Notes: generated from the sequence alone by a model not told the origin. Counted from the first letter of the stretch, positions 37,401-45,477 are shown. The stretch: DNA of 64,000 nt from Iningainema tapete BLCC-T55 (GCF_014698965.1 NZ_JACXAE010000072.1:124001-188000), one strand, 5' to 3'. Numbers and translations are program-made.

Positions 37401-37846
37401 TTATTTACCAATAAAGCAAACGGATAATCTTGATATTCTCTAATTTCTAAAATAGTATGACTAACTTGATGCAAAAAGTTTTTAAATGAAGTATTTTCTG
37501 AAATCAAATCTCGGGAAACAACGACGTTATCTTTTTTTTTCAATTCAGTTTTATCTTGCTCATTGAGTAGTAAAGCAACAAGAATATCTTTTTCATTTGT
37601 GTACCGGTAAAGTAGAACTTTAAATGCTGCCAAAAAAAGGGGGTAAATACCGACATTTTCACTATTTGCCAGTTGTTTTATTAACGCAGTTAATCTATTA
37701 TTAATTACGAAAGTATAAGCGGAGCAATTATAAGTTTTAATAGCAGATCGAGGTGAACTAGTAGGTAATTCGAGTACAGGTAATTCTCCCGATAAGTATT
37801 TTTCCCAATATTTTTGCAGTTCTGAGCTAGAAAATGATACTTTCAT
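34433..37846 (-). CDS. Single-module NRPS: partial C - A (predicted Gly) - T - TE
   Basis: The 1137-residue protein starts with only the C-terminal lobe of a condensation domain (about 1-275): the YWEKYLSG start, LFLAAFKVLLYRYTNEKDI and no HHxxxDG site. The adenylation domain follows (about 275-770; YTSGSTGKPKG at 431-441, YGPTETT, YKTGDLARY, NGKVNRR with Lys764). Aligning to GrsA, the eight pocket residues plus Lys read D-I-L-Q-L-G-L-I-W-K, the published glycine-type code. The carrier protein has Ser821 in GGNSLSA. A thioesterase ends it (Ser949 in GWSFGG). The partial C domain may be inactive or structural. The shape resembles the A-T-TE enzyme MysE of mycosporine biosynthesis, but no DDG synthase or ATP-grasp gene is here. 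Confidence 0.93.
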   Translation of the reverse strand: MKVSFSSSELQKYWEKYLSGELPVLELPTSSPRSAIKTYNCSAYTFVINNRLTALIKQLANSENVGIYPLFLAAFKVLLYRYTNEKDILVALLLNEQDKTELKKKDNVVVSRDLISENTSFKNFLHQVSHTILEIREYQDYPFALLVNKLQSKSNSSYSPICQASFAFVHVNRSKTATQKQPPNCSQPILFDGGIPQEKVEFDLSLKVIEAADSFLCDFKYNSNLLNAATIAQFSAHYQNLLESIVSNPEQSVAQLPLLSESEREKILVEWNATGTDFDSTTCLHQLIEAQVERTPDALAVSYAGEQLTYRELNQRANQLAHYLQTLGVKPEVLVGICIERSVEMLVGLLGILKAGAAYLPLDPGYPLERLELILSDSQVPVLLSDRQKLFAHHEHRKVVCLRTHQENIATHSQSNPAPCATAENLAYVIYTSGSTGKPKGVEITHRAVVNFLQSMQYKPGITESDVLLAVTTVSFDIAALELYLPLITGASVVLAQREVASDGRLLKELINTSGATVMQATPASWRMLLAAGWSGSSQLKILCGGEGLTNELAKHLLAKGAELWNLYGPTETTIWSTVYKVEAEKLSHALAPIGRPIANTQIYILDEHQQPVPVGVKGELYIGGVGVARGYLNRSELTAQKFITNPFLRNARFYKTGDLARYLDDGNIEYISRIDNQVKIRGFRIELGEIENTLSAHPQVREAVVITSAEQSEEKQIVAYITTNQEQPTPEILRDFLKQKLPEYMIPVAFVRLDALPLTDNGKVNRRALPKPTVDSFSQQNEFVPPRNDTERKLAKIWSEILNIQPIGVKDNFFVIGGNSLSAIYLIAAIRQQFGKELPLSAVLTNPTIEEFAFLIDATDTFDHSPLIPIQPKGNKPPIFCVHPAGGNVMCYFKLAQYLGGDQPFYGLQAQGFYEEEPLTRVEDMASLYIQAIQKFQPNGPYQIGGWSFGGVVAYEMAQQLRKQGYEVSLLAILDSYVPILLDKNKKIDAPYLVGALSRYFGGMLGQDNLVTYDEMKHLSANEQINYILDKAEEVKILPPSNQSQQNRRILDVLVGTIKATYSYVRQPYPGKVTVFRAREKHIMANDPTLVWVEFFSILDAEDIKIIDVPGNHYTFILEPHLQVVAERLKSCLAQF

Positions 37847-38001
37847 GTTTAATCATCTATTCCTACGTAATGTTTCTGACTGTCCTGTAGTTGTGAGAAA
37901 ACTAAAAACTATGTAATATGGACATACTTGTTTATTATACAGCGTCTACTCAAAGGTATTAACTATACCATGAATGGTAGCTTAATTTAATCCGGTAACT
38001 A

Positions 38002-39228
38002 ATGTCCAACACTAGTAAGGAAGATTCGATGACAATAAAGCAACTGATTGGCATCATGATCCTGTTTTACTTAATTCAAACTTACGGTTGTAATCCAGGA
38101 CTTTTTGGTCTTCCGCTGACTATTTATCTCAAAGAGAGCCTTAAACTTTCACCAGCACAGTTAGCATCATTCAGCAGCTTAATTTTCATTCCTTGGTTAG
38201 TTAGACCACTTTATGGAATCATTGGAGATGCTGTTGCAATATTTGGCTATCAGTTCAAAAGCTACTTTTTTATCTGTTATGGGCTGACACTTGCTGTTTT
38301 ATTAGGAATAGGTGGATTTCAAGTTAACACAATTTCCTTATTGGCAATCAGTCTAATTTTAGTCAATTTATTCATAGCTTTTAGCGATGTGCTAACAGAT
38401 AAAATCATGCTCGTTCAAGGCAGGGTTTTTAACAATACAGCTCGCTTACAAGCAATTCAATGGACATCTCTAAGTTTTGGTCAAGCTTTACTATATTTCA
38501 TCGGCGGCTGGATTGCTCAAAACTCTAATCTATCAACAGCATTTCTGCTCACTGCAATTGTACCATTAATTGGTTTAGTTACAACCTTCCTATTACTTGC
38601 TAATGAAAAAAAGCAGCCAAAAAATGTTTCAGTTAAAAGTAATCTAAAATCTATTTGGTTAGCAGTCAAGTCGCGGCAGTTTCTTGCTGTAATGGGCTTT
38701 ATTGCTTGCCTTCAGTTCACCCTCGTACCACCTCTGGTAAATTACCTTGTCTATTACTACAAGGATAGTTTGAAGTTTGACTCTCAATTTATAGGTATTT
38801 TAGGTACATGGGAAGCTTTAGCTAATGGTTTAGGCGCACTTATTTTTGGCATATTTGCCTTTAGGTTTTCCCGACGTTTGCTGCTAAATTTAGCCATTGG
38901 GTTCACTGCTGTCTCTACAATTGGTTTATTATTTATACAGAATGCACAGAGCGCTATCTTAGTTAGTATATTTTTTGGATTTTTTGCTATGCTAGCCATG
39001 TTGGGCGTCTTAGAAATTGCCGCAAGATCTTGTCCTGTTGGTGTAGAAGGTGCAACATACGCAGTACTAATGTCAGTGTATCAGATAGTGAGACAACCAG
39101 GTCCCATTTTAGGAGGTTACTTATATAGTTGGGGAACTCCAGTTTACATTCTTGTCATTATCAGTGCCGTGTTTACAATGTTTTGCTGGCTTCTAATTCC
39201 TCTACTTCAATTAGAGCAAGAGAATTGA
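38002..39228 (+). CDS. BT1-family (folate/biopterin) transporter
   Basis: The 408-residue protein has about 12 membrane helices. It has BT1 signatures PWLVRPLYGIIGDA, FSDVLTDKIML and the near-C-terminal ARSCPVGVEGATYAVLMS. BT1/FBT proteins carry folates and pterins, and the cyanobacterial homologue slr0642 transports folate. Here it is divergent from the NRPS gene (155-bp shared upstream region) and converges with the oxygenase gene with a 2-bp gap. In this cluster it may import a precursor or export the product; this is inference from position. Confidence 0.87.
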   Translation: MSNTSKEDSMTIKQLIGIMILFYLIQTYGCNPGLFGLPLTIYLKESLKLSPAQLASFSSLIFIPWLVRPLYGIIGDAVAIFGYQFKSYFFICYGLTLAVLLGIGGFQVNTISLLAISLILVNLFIAFSDVLTDKIMLVQGRVFNNTARLQAIQWTSLSFGQALLYFIGGWIAQNSNLSTAFLLTAIVPLIGLVTTFLLLANEKKQPKNVSVKSNLKSIWLAVKSRQFLAVMGFIACLQFTLVPPLVNYLVYYYKDSLKFDSQFIGILGTWEALANGLGALIFGIFAFRFSRRLLLNLAIGFTAVSTIGLLFIQNAQSAILVSIFFGFFAMLAMLGVLEIAARSCPVGVEGATYAVLMSVYQIVRQPGPILGGYLYSWGTPVYILVIISAVFTMFCWLLIPLLQLEQEN

Positions 39229-39230
39229 CT

Positions 39231-40403
39231 TTAAAACTCTTGTAGAGAAGACGCGAAATTTCGCGTCTCTACATTTGCTGGTTTCATATTGCGAATATTA
39301 CACATATTTCCAAAAGCAGTCAGTATTTTTCGCTCAAGTTTAATATTAAGTCTACTATGAGCGACTTGTAAGTTATCGATGAGGAGAATATCGCCAAGGT
39401 TCCATTTAAATATAACTGCATTTTTCCATTCAGCTTCTCCCAATTCTTTCGCTTCAGCAGCCGTCATCGTAGTATATTTACCGTCCCCGTTTAAAAAATA
39501 TGAATTCAGGGTACTGGTTCGTTTTTGCGAACCATCGACAACAGTTGCTGCAGTTGTCAATCTTTGCTGAAACTCTTTGTACAATTTTGCTGGTAGCCAA
39601 TTGTAATATAATTTTTGCCAAAATGAATAGCGTTGGCTAATGTTTCGATACCATTCTCTACTTACTAAACAATCAACAATGCTTAGGCAAAAGCAAAGCC
39701 GAGTCGTTCTTGGGTGACTGAATAAGGTAAGATAGGAACATTCAAAATTTAGAGAGCCATCCTCTTCCCAGTTAAAATCAAATCCCTGTTTTGTCAGAAG
39801 TTGAGTAATTTCGTCTTGCGCAAGTCCCTCGAAGACTAACTTTAATAGATGGTTGGGAACATACCGCACAAATCGCTGCGGAAAGTTGGCAATTTTGTGC
39901 TGTAAGTTGGGAGATAAATCATAAAATAGTTTTTCTGTATTTATGATGGGAGTTTCACCATATAAGTCCGGCTGTACTTGACAGAAAAAAGCAAGTATGC
40001 GAGGACGAATCGGTACCATATTAAGTTCATTGTGAGGAGCAATAATCTTATCTGGTGGAGCTTCTGAAGAAGTGAAGACTTTATCGGTTATTCGTACACG
40101 ATGAGCGCTGCCAAAGTGATAAACTGACTCTAGTTGAATATTCAATAGCTCTAGAACTTTTTGAAATTGCGCTGCACTTTCAACTGCAAAATTCCGTAAC
40201 AAAATGGCTCCATAGGTATCTAACTGTTGATTGAACCAGTCGCCTCTTTGACTAAGCAACAGCTTCAAAGCTGCGAAAGATTTTTCCTTAACTGGTTCAA
40301 TCACTAGAGGTAGTTCTTTTTCATGAGTCTGAAAGGTTTTCTCGTCATCTTGCAAAAACCTTAATCTTATGTCTGAGGAAAGAGAAATTGGCAAATTTCG
40401 CAT
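39231..40403 (-). CDS. TauD/TfdA-like Fe(II)/2-oxoglutarate oxygenase
   Basis: The 390-residue protein has the metal-binding facial triad as HNE (PHNELNM; Glu in place of the usual Asp, as in SyrP/clavaminate-synthase relatives) and the distal His in LIDNLQVAHSRLNI, followed by the 2OG-binding Arg region ERKILTAFG. Such enzymes hydroxylate or desaturate amino acids, often tethered to NRPS carriers. It lies between the NRPS and an EamA exporter on the same strand. The last codons (NVETRNFASSLQEF) run through dispersed palindrome copy 6. Confidence 0.88.
   Translation of the reverse strand: MRNLPISLSSDIRLRFLQDDEKTFQTHEKELPLVIEPVKEKSFAALKLLLSQRGDWFNQQLDTYGAILLRNFAVESAAQFQKVLELLNIQLESVYHFGSAHRVRITDKVFTSSEAPPDKIIAPHNELNMVPIRPRILAFFCQVQPDLYGETPIINTEKLFYDLSPNLQHKIANFPQRFVRYVPNHLLKLVFEGLAQDEITQLLTKQGFDFNWEEDGSLNFECSYLTLFSHPRTTRLCFCLSIVDCLVSREWYRNISQRYSFWQKLYYNWLPAKLYKEFQQRLTTAATVVDGSQKRTSTLNSYFLNGDGKYTTMTAAEAKELGEAEWKNAVIFKWNLGDILLIDNLQVAHSRLNIKLERKILTAFGNMCNIRNMKPANVETRNFASSLQEF
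39242..39272. repeat. Dispersed palindrome, copy 6 (centre CGAAATTTCG)
   Basis: GTAGAG then an inserted AAG, then ACGCGAAATTTCGCGTCTCTAC. It forms the 3' end of the oxygenase gene. Confidence 0.88.
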
Positions 40404-40478
40404 TAGATTCTATAAAGTAAAAAATGCACCCATTATTAATAAAATATTAACCTTAATAGTTGCCAATTTCCCATTTCT

Positions 40479-41453
40479 CTATTGAATTGATTCAACTTCT
40501 CCCTTGACAGCAGATTTACTAGTTGAAGTTACATATACTCCAAAAAGAATCACGGCAAAACTGACAAAGGTAGCCCAGTTAGGCTGTTCTGAAAAGAGTA
40601 CCCAAGCTTCTTGGGTGCTAAGAACGGGAACAAACAAATCGCATAAGGAGACAAATCCTGAAGATAACCTGTTGAGGGAATAGGCGTAAAGTCCTAGTCC
40701 TAGTATTTGGCAGATTAAGGCTAGGGAAATTACGTAAAACCACTCAGTTAAAGAACGAGGGAAAAGCTGATCTTCAGTAAGTATCACCACTGGCAAAAGC
40801 AAGATAGTGCCGATCGCCGAACACCAAGTCATAATAGTTACCGGACTCAATTGAGTTCGTAGTTGTTCGACAATGAGTGGGTATAAACCAAGAAACACGG
40901 CTGATAGTATTGCCGCTAAATCTCCTTGGAGTATGTCACCAGGGGATGATAGATCACAGTATGCTAACAGACAAGCTCCAGCGAGCGCTATGAACATACC
41001 GAAAAGAAATTTACTGTCAAAGCGCTTACCCCATATCAGCCACCCTGCTAAGACGGTGAACAGTGGAGCCAAATTGTGCATTAATGTAGAATTAGCAACA
41101 CTGGTATGCGCTAAAGACCAAGCCCACAGAGCAAGAGTAGCAAACATCACAAACCCAACTCCTACTAAAAGTAAGATTTGCTGGATTGTGTAGAGTTGTG
41201 GTTTTTCGAGTTGGCTATTAGAGACTCGCCTCCGCGCTGCGGTAAATCCATTCCACAGCACAAAGGCGACAGTAGAGATCCAAAAGCGATTAAAGATCGT
41301 GGCATTTGGGCCTAGTTCGCCTTCACTTAAACGGATCAAAATTGGCGAAAAAGACAGAGCCACTAAGCTGACTACCAATGAAGTAAGTGCTACCGTATTC
41401 GGTGTTGCCAATAACTGTTCGTGTGAGAATTTAAGTTTAACCTTGAGCATCAA
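40479..41453 (-). CDS. EamA/DMT-family transporter
   Basis: The 324-residue protein has ten membrane helices in two EamA halves (ALSFSPILIRLSEGELGP near the start; LIWGKRFDSKFLFGMFIALAGACLLAY in the middle, landmark FGMFIALAGACLLAY). Such proteins export amino acids and small metabolites. Located between the oxygenase and the methyltransferase on the same strand, it is a candidate product exporter for the NRPS cluster. ATG 41453 and the next codon (also ATG) are both possible starts. Confidence 0.88.
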   Translation of the reverse strand: MMLKVKLKFSHEQLLATPNTVALTSLVVSLVALSFSPILIRLSEGELGPNATIFNRFWISTVAFVLWNGFTAARRRVSNSQLEKPQLYTIQQILLLVGVGFVMFATLALWAWSLAHTSVANSTLMHNLAPLFTVLAGWLIWGKRFDSKFLFGMFIALAGACLLAYCDLSSPGDILQGDLAAILSAVFLGLYPLIVEQLRTQLSPVTIMTWCSAIGTILLLPVVILTEDQLFPRSLTEWFYVISLALICQILGLGLYAYSLNRLSSGFVSLCDLFVPVLSTQEAWVLFSEQPNWATFVSFAVILFGVYVTSTSKSAVKGEVESIQ

Positions 41454-41543
41454 TTTTTCATAATGTTACTGAGTGTACATGTCTTTTTAGCTAATTTTCC
41501 ATAATTTTTAGCAAAAAAAATCACACAAAGCTTAAACTATGCG

Positions 41544-41579
41544 CGGATATGTCCTATAGTAGAGCAAAAGACATATCCG
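41544..41579. promoter_or_regulatory. 10-bp perfect inverted repeat between methyltransferase and EamA genes
   Basis: CGGATATGTC (41544-41553) and GACATATCCG (41570-41579) flank 16 bases, about 90 bp before the EamA start. No immediate T-run follows, so a regulator site or attenuator is more likely than a terminator. Confidence 0.45.
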
Positions 41580-41625
41580 TAGTTCTCGCTTTAGAGGTAA
41601 AGTTTGGTTTCTTTTTGCACTCTGC

Positions 41626-42669
41626 TTAAGTCAGGGTAATAAATTCCATCAATGTCAAGCTACTTCCCGTATAAATGACTTTTTCCAGTTTAAAGCCACC
41701 AGCATCAAACAACTCCTTATACTCTTGTTCAGTGCGCCAGTAACCTCCTGGATTTGTCACCATCATTTGAACTGCAGCAACAGCTGGGATAGTTCCATCT
41801 GGGTATTCTACTGGTGCACCACGAGGTGGAACTAGTGTTTGTAAAAGTATCACCTTACCTTCTCTCGGAAGAGCTTCTCTGCATCGGCTAATTACCTTGA
41901 GCGCGTCTTCCACACTAAATACAGAAAGGAAATACTTCATCACAATCGCATCTGCACCCTTAGGTATATCCTCTAAAACATTACCACCAATGATTTGCAC
42001 GGCATCTTCATCTAATTCTTGTTTTGCCAGGAAAGCACGAGCTGTCTCCACCTCGTGGGGAAGATCGAACAACATGCCTTTACAGCCAAATTTTTTGACA
42101 ATATGAGCAATTAGTGCACCTTGATTACCACCAACGTCCATAATTGTATCAAATTGACCAAAGTCATAGACCTCAAACACTGAATCAATTGCTTGATTCG
42201 TTAAAAAGCTCATGGCATTGTTGAACATATTTCTACTATCAGGATTTTCATTCAGAAAAAAGTTGTAGAAATTCTTGCCATGTGCTCGCTCAAAAGCTAC
42301 TTCCCCTGTTTTCAAGGAATTACCTAGTTCCTTCCAAGCATCCCACATACAAGGTTCTGTAATATGCATTAGGAAATGTCCTAGTGTTGGCTCTGTATTC
42401 GTCGTAATTAGGTGTTCTGAGAGTTCTGTCGCTGCAAATACACGCCCTGGCTTTTCCAGAAAAACACCTAAATGAGCTAGAGCACGGAGAAGAACGTAGA
42501 GAGGTTCTACTTTTGTAGAGGTTTCTTTTGCTATGGTTTCTACAGTCATTGGTCCTGACTGTAAGAGGTTAGGTATACCTAAGTTTGTTGCTACATAAAG
42601 GCATTGACTTTGCCAATACCCATAGATGATCTGAGCTAGCTTCTTAGATGCCGAAGTAGTTCCTAACAA
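41626..42669 (-). CDS. Class I SAM-dependent O-methyltransferase with dimerisation HTH
   Basis: The 347-residue protein has an N-terminal winged-helix dimerisation domain (about 10-95; ATNLGIPNLLQSGPMTVETIA) and an O-methyltransferase family 2 fold. The SAM motif I is DVGGNQGALI (about 178-187), and the region MKYFLSVFSVEDALKVISRC holds the metal-free catalytic segment, with Lys/Phe in place of the usual His of the plant enzymes (KYFLS where KHxLH or KWxLH is common). Relatives methylate hydroxyls in secondary metabolites. It heads the minus-strand group, followed by EamA, oxygenase and NRPS. Its exact substrate is unknown. Confidence 0.9.
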   Translation of the reverse strand: MLGTTSASKKLAQIIYGYWQSQCLYVATNLGIPNLLQSGPMTVETIAKETSTKVEPLYVLLRALAHLGVFLEKPGRVFAATELSEHLITTNTEPTLGHFLMHITEPCMWDAWKELGNSLKTGEVAFERAHGKNFYNFFLNENPDSRNMFNNAMSFLTNQAIDSVFEVYDFGQFDTIMDVGGNQGALIAHIVKKFGCKGMLFDLPHEVETARAFLAKQELDEDAVQIIGGNVLEDIPKGADAIVMKYFLSVFSVEDALKVISRCREALPREGKVILLQTLVPPRGAPVEYPDGTIPAVAAVQMMVTNPGGYWRTEQEYKELFDAGGFKLEKVIYTGSSLTLMEFITLT

Positions 42670-42987
42670 ATTCTATTTCTCCGCGTCAAAATTTTACACT
42701 ACTTACTTTTTATTAGTCTATATCTCTTTGTAAACCGAGAATAGACAATGGGTAATCGGTAATGGGAAAACAATATTACCAACTACGTTTTTCTCAATGC
42801 TCTAATTTTAGGCGCATACTCTGAAAAATCCTCTTAAAGTATTAAAATAATCTTAACTTCTGTTAAACCTCTCGAACCATCATTTATAATATTATTTTTG
42901 GAAATCTTACGTCTATAAGCTACGTTGTGCTTGTACTACAAGCACATTTGCCTTTTCTCAAGGTGTAGATATAGATATAACTATCAC
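42670..42987 (+). other. Gene-free region containing a decayed copy of the GH57 5' end
   Basis: The 318 bp between the methyltransferase start and the phosphatase start hold the minus-strand promoter of the methyltransferase and, from 42842, a degenerate copy of the GH57 promoter and first codons (see next entry). Nothing else is recognised. Confidence 0.7.
42842..42958 (+). pseudogene. Fossil duplicate of the GH57 gene start (promoter + about 17 codons)
   Basis: TTAAAATAATCTTAACTTCTG (21 identical bases) is shared with 32720-32740. The block 42900-42958 matches 32778-32836 at 49 of 59 positions. The GH57 ATG is ACG here. The following frame reads SISYVVLVLQAHLPFLKV then stop, against AIGYVALVLHAHLPFVRH in the intact gene. 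Both copies are on the plus strand, 10.1 kb apart, enclosing GH57 and the NRPS cluster. Confidence 0.85.
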
Positions 42988-43635
42988 ATGAGTCAAATCA
43001 TTTGGATTGCAAGACACGCTAATCGCCTCGACTTCGTAAACCCCGATTGGTTTCTAACTGCACAAAGACGCTACGATCCACCACTGTCTGAAGACGGATT
43101 TGTACAGGCAAAACAACTGGCGAATCGCTTGAAGAGAGAAAATATTACTGAGATTTTTGCTTCGCCTTTTTTACGTACAGTACAAACAGCAAATGCAGTG
43201 GCGGATGTGCTTAATTTGTCAATTAAATTGGAAACAGGTTTGAGTGAATGGCTCAATCCAGCTTGGATGACAGAAGAACCACAAAAACTCTCCACTAGTG
43301 CTTTGGCAAAATTATTCCCCAGAATTGACACTAGTTATACTTCGCGCATTGCCGCTAACTATCCTGAAACTTACCAAAAAATGCAGGAACGTTCGGGGCA
43401 AACGGCTAGATGTCTTGCTGTTGAATGCTCTCCAAATAATATCCTCATGGTGGCACATGGTGCATCTGTACTGGGAGCAGCAATCGGGTTAGTAGGCGAA
43501 ACTGCTAGAGGCGAGGTAAAGGCTTCTCTGTGTTCTTTGGTAAAGGTTGTGCGTCAACACCCAGAATGGTTGCTAGAACTAAAAGGAGATACTTCTCATC
43601 TAACCGATATAGAGGAAGTGATTCGATTTAATTAA
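42988..43635 (+). CDS. Histidine phosphatase (phosphoglycerate-mutase-like)
   Basis: ATG 42988 (MSQIIWIARHANRLDF) starts at the usual family position; the upstream in-frame ATG lies inside the GH57 fossil. The catalytic His is in ARHANR (RHG-type motif with Asn after Ala), the second Arg/Glu region is FASPFLRTVQTANAV and the distal His is in VAHGASVLG. At 215 residues it resembles broad-specificity SixA/GpmB-like phosphatases; the substrate is undetermined. Its promoter seems to be derived from the GH57 duplicate. Confidence 0.85.
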   Translation: MSQIIWIARHANRLDFVNPDWFLTAQRRYDPPLSEDGFVQAKQLANRLKRENITEIFASPFLRTVQTANAVADVLNLSIKLETGLSEWLNPAWMTEEPQKLSTSALAKLFPRIDTSYTSRIAANYPETYQKMQERSGQTARCLAVECSPNNILMVAHGASVLGAAIGLVGETARGEVKASLCSLVKVVRQHPEWLLELKGDTSHLTDIEEVIRFN

Positions 43636-43722
43636 ATTTGGTCATGGGGAATGGGGATCAGTTAATGGTTAACTATTAACAGGTAAAATTTCCCGATCCA
43701 AAATTCAAAATCTAAAATCACT

Positions 43723-44748
43723 ATGACATTACTACTGGCAGGGGACATCGGCGGTACAAAAACCATTTTGCGATTGGTTGAGACATCAGGAAATTCCTCT
43801 TTACACACTATTTATGAGGAACGATTTCGGAGTGGGGATTTTCTTGATTTAGTGCCGATGGTACAGCAGTTTTTAGCCAAAGTTGATTCACAGATACCAC
43901 AAAAAGCTTGCTTTGCGATCGCAGGTCCTGTGGCTAATAATACCGCTAAGTTGACTAATTTAGTTTGGTTCCTTGATGGTGAGCGTCTACAAGAACAACT
44001 CGGCATTACTCACGTTTCTCTAATCAATGACTTTGCTGCTGTTGGCTATGGTATTCTGGGTTTAGAACCACAAGATTTGCACACTCTGCAAGCTGGTAAA
44101 CACAATCCAGAAGCTCCCATCGCGATTATTGGTGCAGGAACTGGTTTAGGGCAAGGATTTTTAATCAAGCAGGGACAAGATTATCAAGTATTTCCTTCCG
44201 AAGGCGGACACGCTGATTTTGCCCCGCGTACTGAGTTAGAATTTTTACTATTAAAATATTTGTTAGATAAACACGATATTCAAAGAGTGTCTGTAGAAAG
44301 AGTAGTTTCTGGTTTGGGCATTGTCGCAATTTACCAGTTTTTACGCGATCGTCAAATAGCCACTGAATCACCAGAAATAGCTGCAGTAGTCAGATGCTGG
44401 GAACAAGAGGCAGGAAAACAAGACAAAAGTGTCGATCCTGGTGCGGCAATTGGTAAAGCAGCAGTGGAAAAAAGCGATCGCCTTTCGGAACAAACAATGC
44501 AACTTTTTGTCGAAGCATACGCGGCAGAAGCAGGAAATCTTGCTCTTAAACTTCTACCCTACGGTGGTTTATACATTGCTGGTGGCATTGCACCGAAAAT
44601 ATTACCTTTAATTGAGGATCAGACTTTCCTATTAACTTTTTCTCAAAAAGGCAGAATGCGCAGCATCTTACAAGATATACCTGTACACATTATTCTCAAT
44701 CAACAGGTGGGAATTATCGGTGCTGCTGTTTGTGCTGCTAGGTTATAA
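43723..44748 (+). CDS. glk: Glucokinase
   Basis: The 341-residue protein has the ROK-unlike bacterial glucokinase features: phosphate loop GDIGGTKTILRLVE, INDFAAVGYG (catalytic Asp), GAGTGLGQGFLI and EGGHADFAPR, and C-terminal LYIAGGIAPKIL. It phosphorylates glucose with ATP. It is preceded by a repeat-rich gap and followed 34 bp later by a co-oriented exported protein gene. Confidence 0.95.
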   Translation: MTLLLAGDIGGTKTILRLVETSGNSSLHTIYEERFRSGDFLDLVPMVQQFLAKVDSQIPQKACFAIAGPVANNTAKLTNLVWFLDGERLQEQLGITHVSLINDFAAVGYGILGLEPQDLHTLQAGKHNPEAPIAIIGAGTGLGQGFLIKQGQDYQVFPSEGGHADFAPRTELEFLLLKYLLDKHDIQRVSVERVVSGLGIVAIYQFLRDRQIATESPEIAAVVRCWEQEAGKQDKSVDPGAAIGKAAVEKSDRLSEQTMQLFVEAYAAEAGNLALKLLPYGGLYIAGGIAPKILPLIEDQTFLLTFSQKGRMRSILQDIPVHIILNQQVGIIGAAVCAARL

Positions 44749-44782
44749 CAGCTAACAAGCAGTACAAGTAAAATTAGTAACT

Positions 44783-45379
44783 ATGACAATCAGAAGGTTT
44801 CTGCCTTTGATGGCAGCTACTTTGGTATTGAGTGGATTTGTCAGTGTTGAGGCGCGTCAACCTAAGCGCCTAGCTCACTCTAAAAAACCTCCTACCATAG
44901 TTCAGCCTCCTTGGAAGGTATTCACAGCCCCAGATGGACGTTTTTCTGTTTTAATGCCAGGAATGCCGAAATTGATTACTCAAACTCAAAAAACCTATAT
45001 GGGAGAAATTGATTTACAAATGTTTGTCGCTCAACCTCCCCAGCAGGAAGTAGCCTATGTAGTTACTTTTAATGATTTTCCGGATAGTTATGGTCAAATG
45101 GCAAATCCACGTACAATTCTCAATGATGCCCAAAATATGGCGCTCAAAACTACACGGAGTAATTTAGTTACTCAGCGTGACATACGTAGCTCTAATGGGC
45201 ATCCAGGTAGAGAAGTTGTGTACGTAAATTCTATAGGCAAAATTACTAAAAACCGGATGTACTTTGCGGAAGGGCGCTTGTATCAAGTAATGGCTATTAC
45301 TACTCGAACTCAGCAAAAGACTCTTTCTCGCACCATTACAGGTTATTTAAATTCCTTTAATGTGGTATACAAACCATGA
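44783..45379 (+). CDS. Exported hypothetical protein
   Basis: The 198-residue protein has a signal peptide (about 1-25, LPLMAATLVLSGFVSVEA). The mature part begins with a Pro/Lys-rich linker and then a compact domain (WKVFTAPDGRFSVLMPGMPK...YVVTFNDFPDS...GREVVYVNSIGK...MYFAEGRLYQVMAIT). This PsbP/DUF-like layout is widespread in cyanobacterial periplasmic proteins. The function is unknown. Confidence 0.75.
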   Translation: MTIRRFLPLMAATLVLSGFVSVEARQPKRLAHSKKPPTIVQPPWKVFTAPDGRFSVLMPGMPKLITQTQKTYMGEIDLQMFVAQPPQQEVAYVVTFNDFPDSYGQMANPRTILNDAQNMALKTTRSNLVTQRDIRSSNGHPGREVVYVNSIGKITKNRMYFAEGRLYQVMAITTRTQQKTLSRTITGYLNSFNVVYKP

Positions 45380-45385
45380 TTGTCG

Positions 45386-45435
45386 GCCTTGGATTAAAAT
45401 CCAAGGCTAATAGCTTAAGTCCGTTGAAACGGACT
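45386..45435. repeat. REP-type double hairpin
   Basis: Hairpin 1 is GCCTTGGATT/AATCCAAGGC (45386-45407), with loop AA. Hairpin 2 is AGTCCGTT/AACGGACT (45418-45435), with loop GA. The CCTTGG/AGTCCGTT pair is a widespread Nostocales REP unit. It may also terminate the upstream gene. Confidence 0.8.
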
Positions 45436-45477
45436 AATATAAAGCTTTTGAAGGTTTCTATATTCGTTAGTTAGATT

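Noticed and set aside
34433-42669. Reading the NRPS cluster as a mycosporine (shinorine) cluster
   Set aside because: The NRPS shape and an O-methyltransferase resemble MysE and MysB, but there is no DDG synthase or ATP-grasp ligase, and the methyltransferase is a different, HTH-dimerising type.
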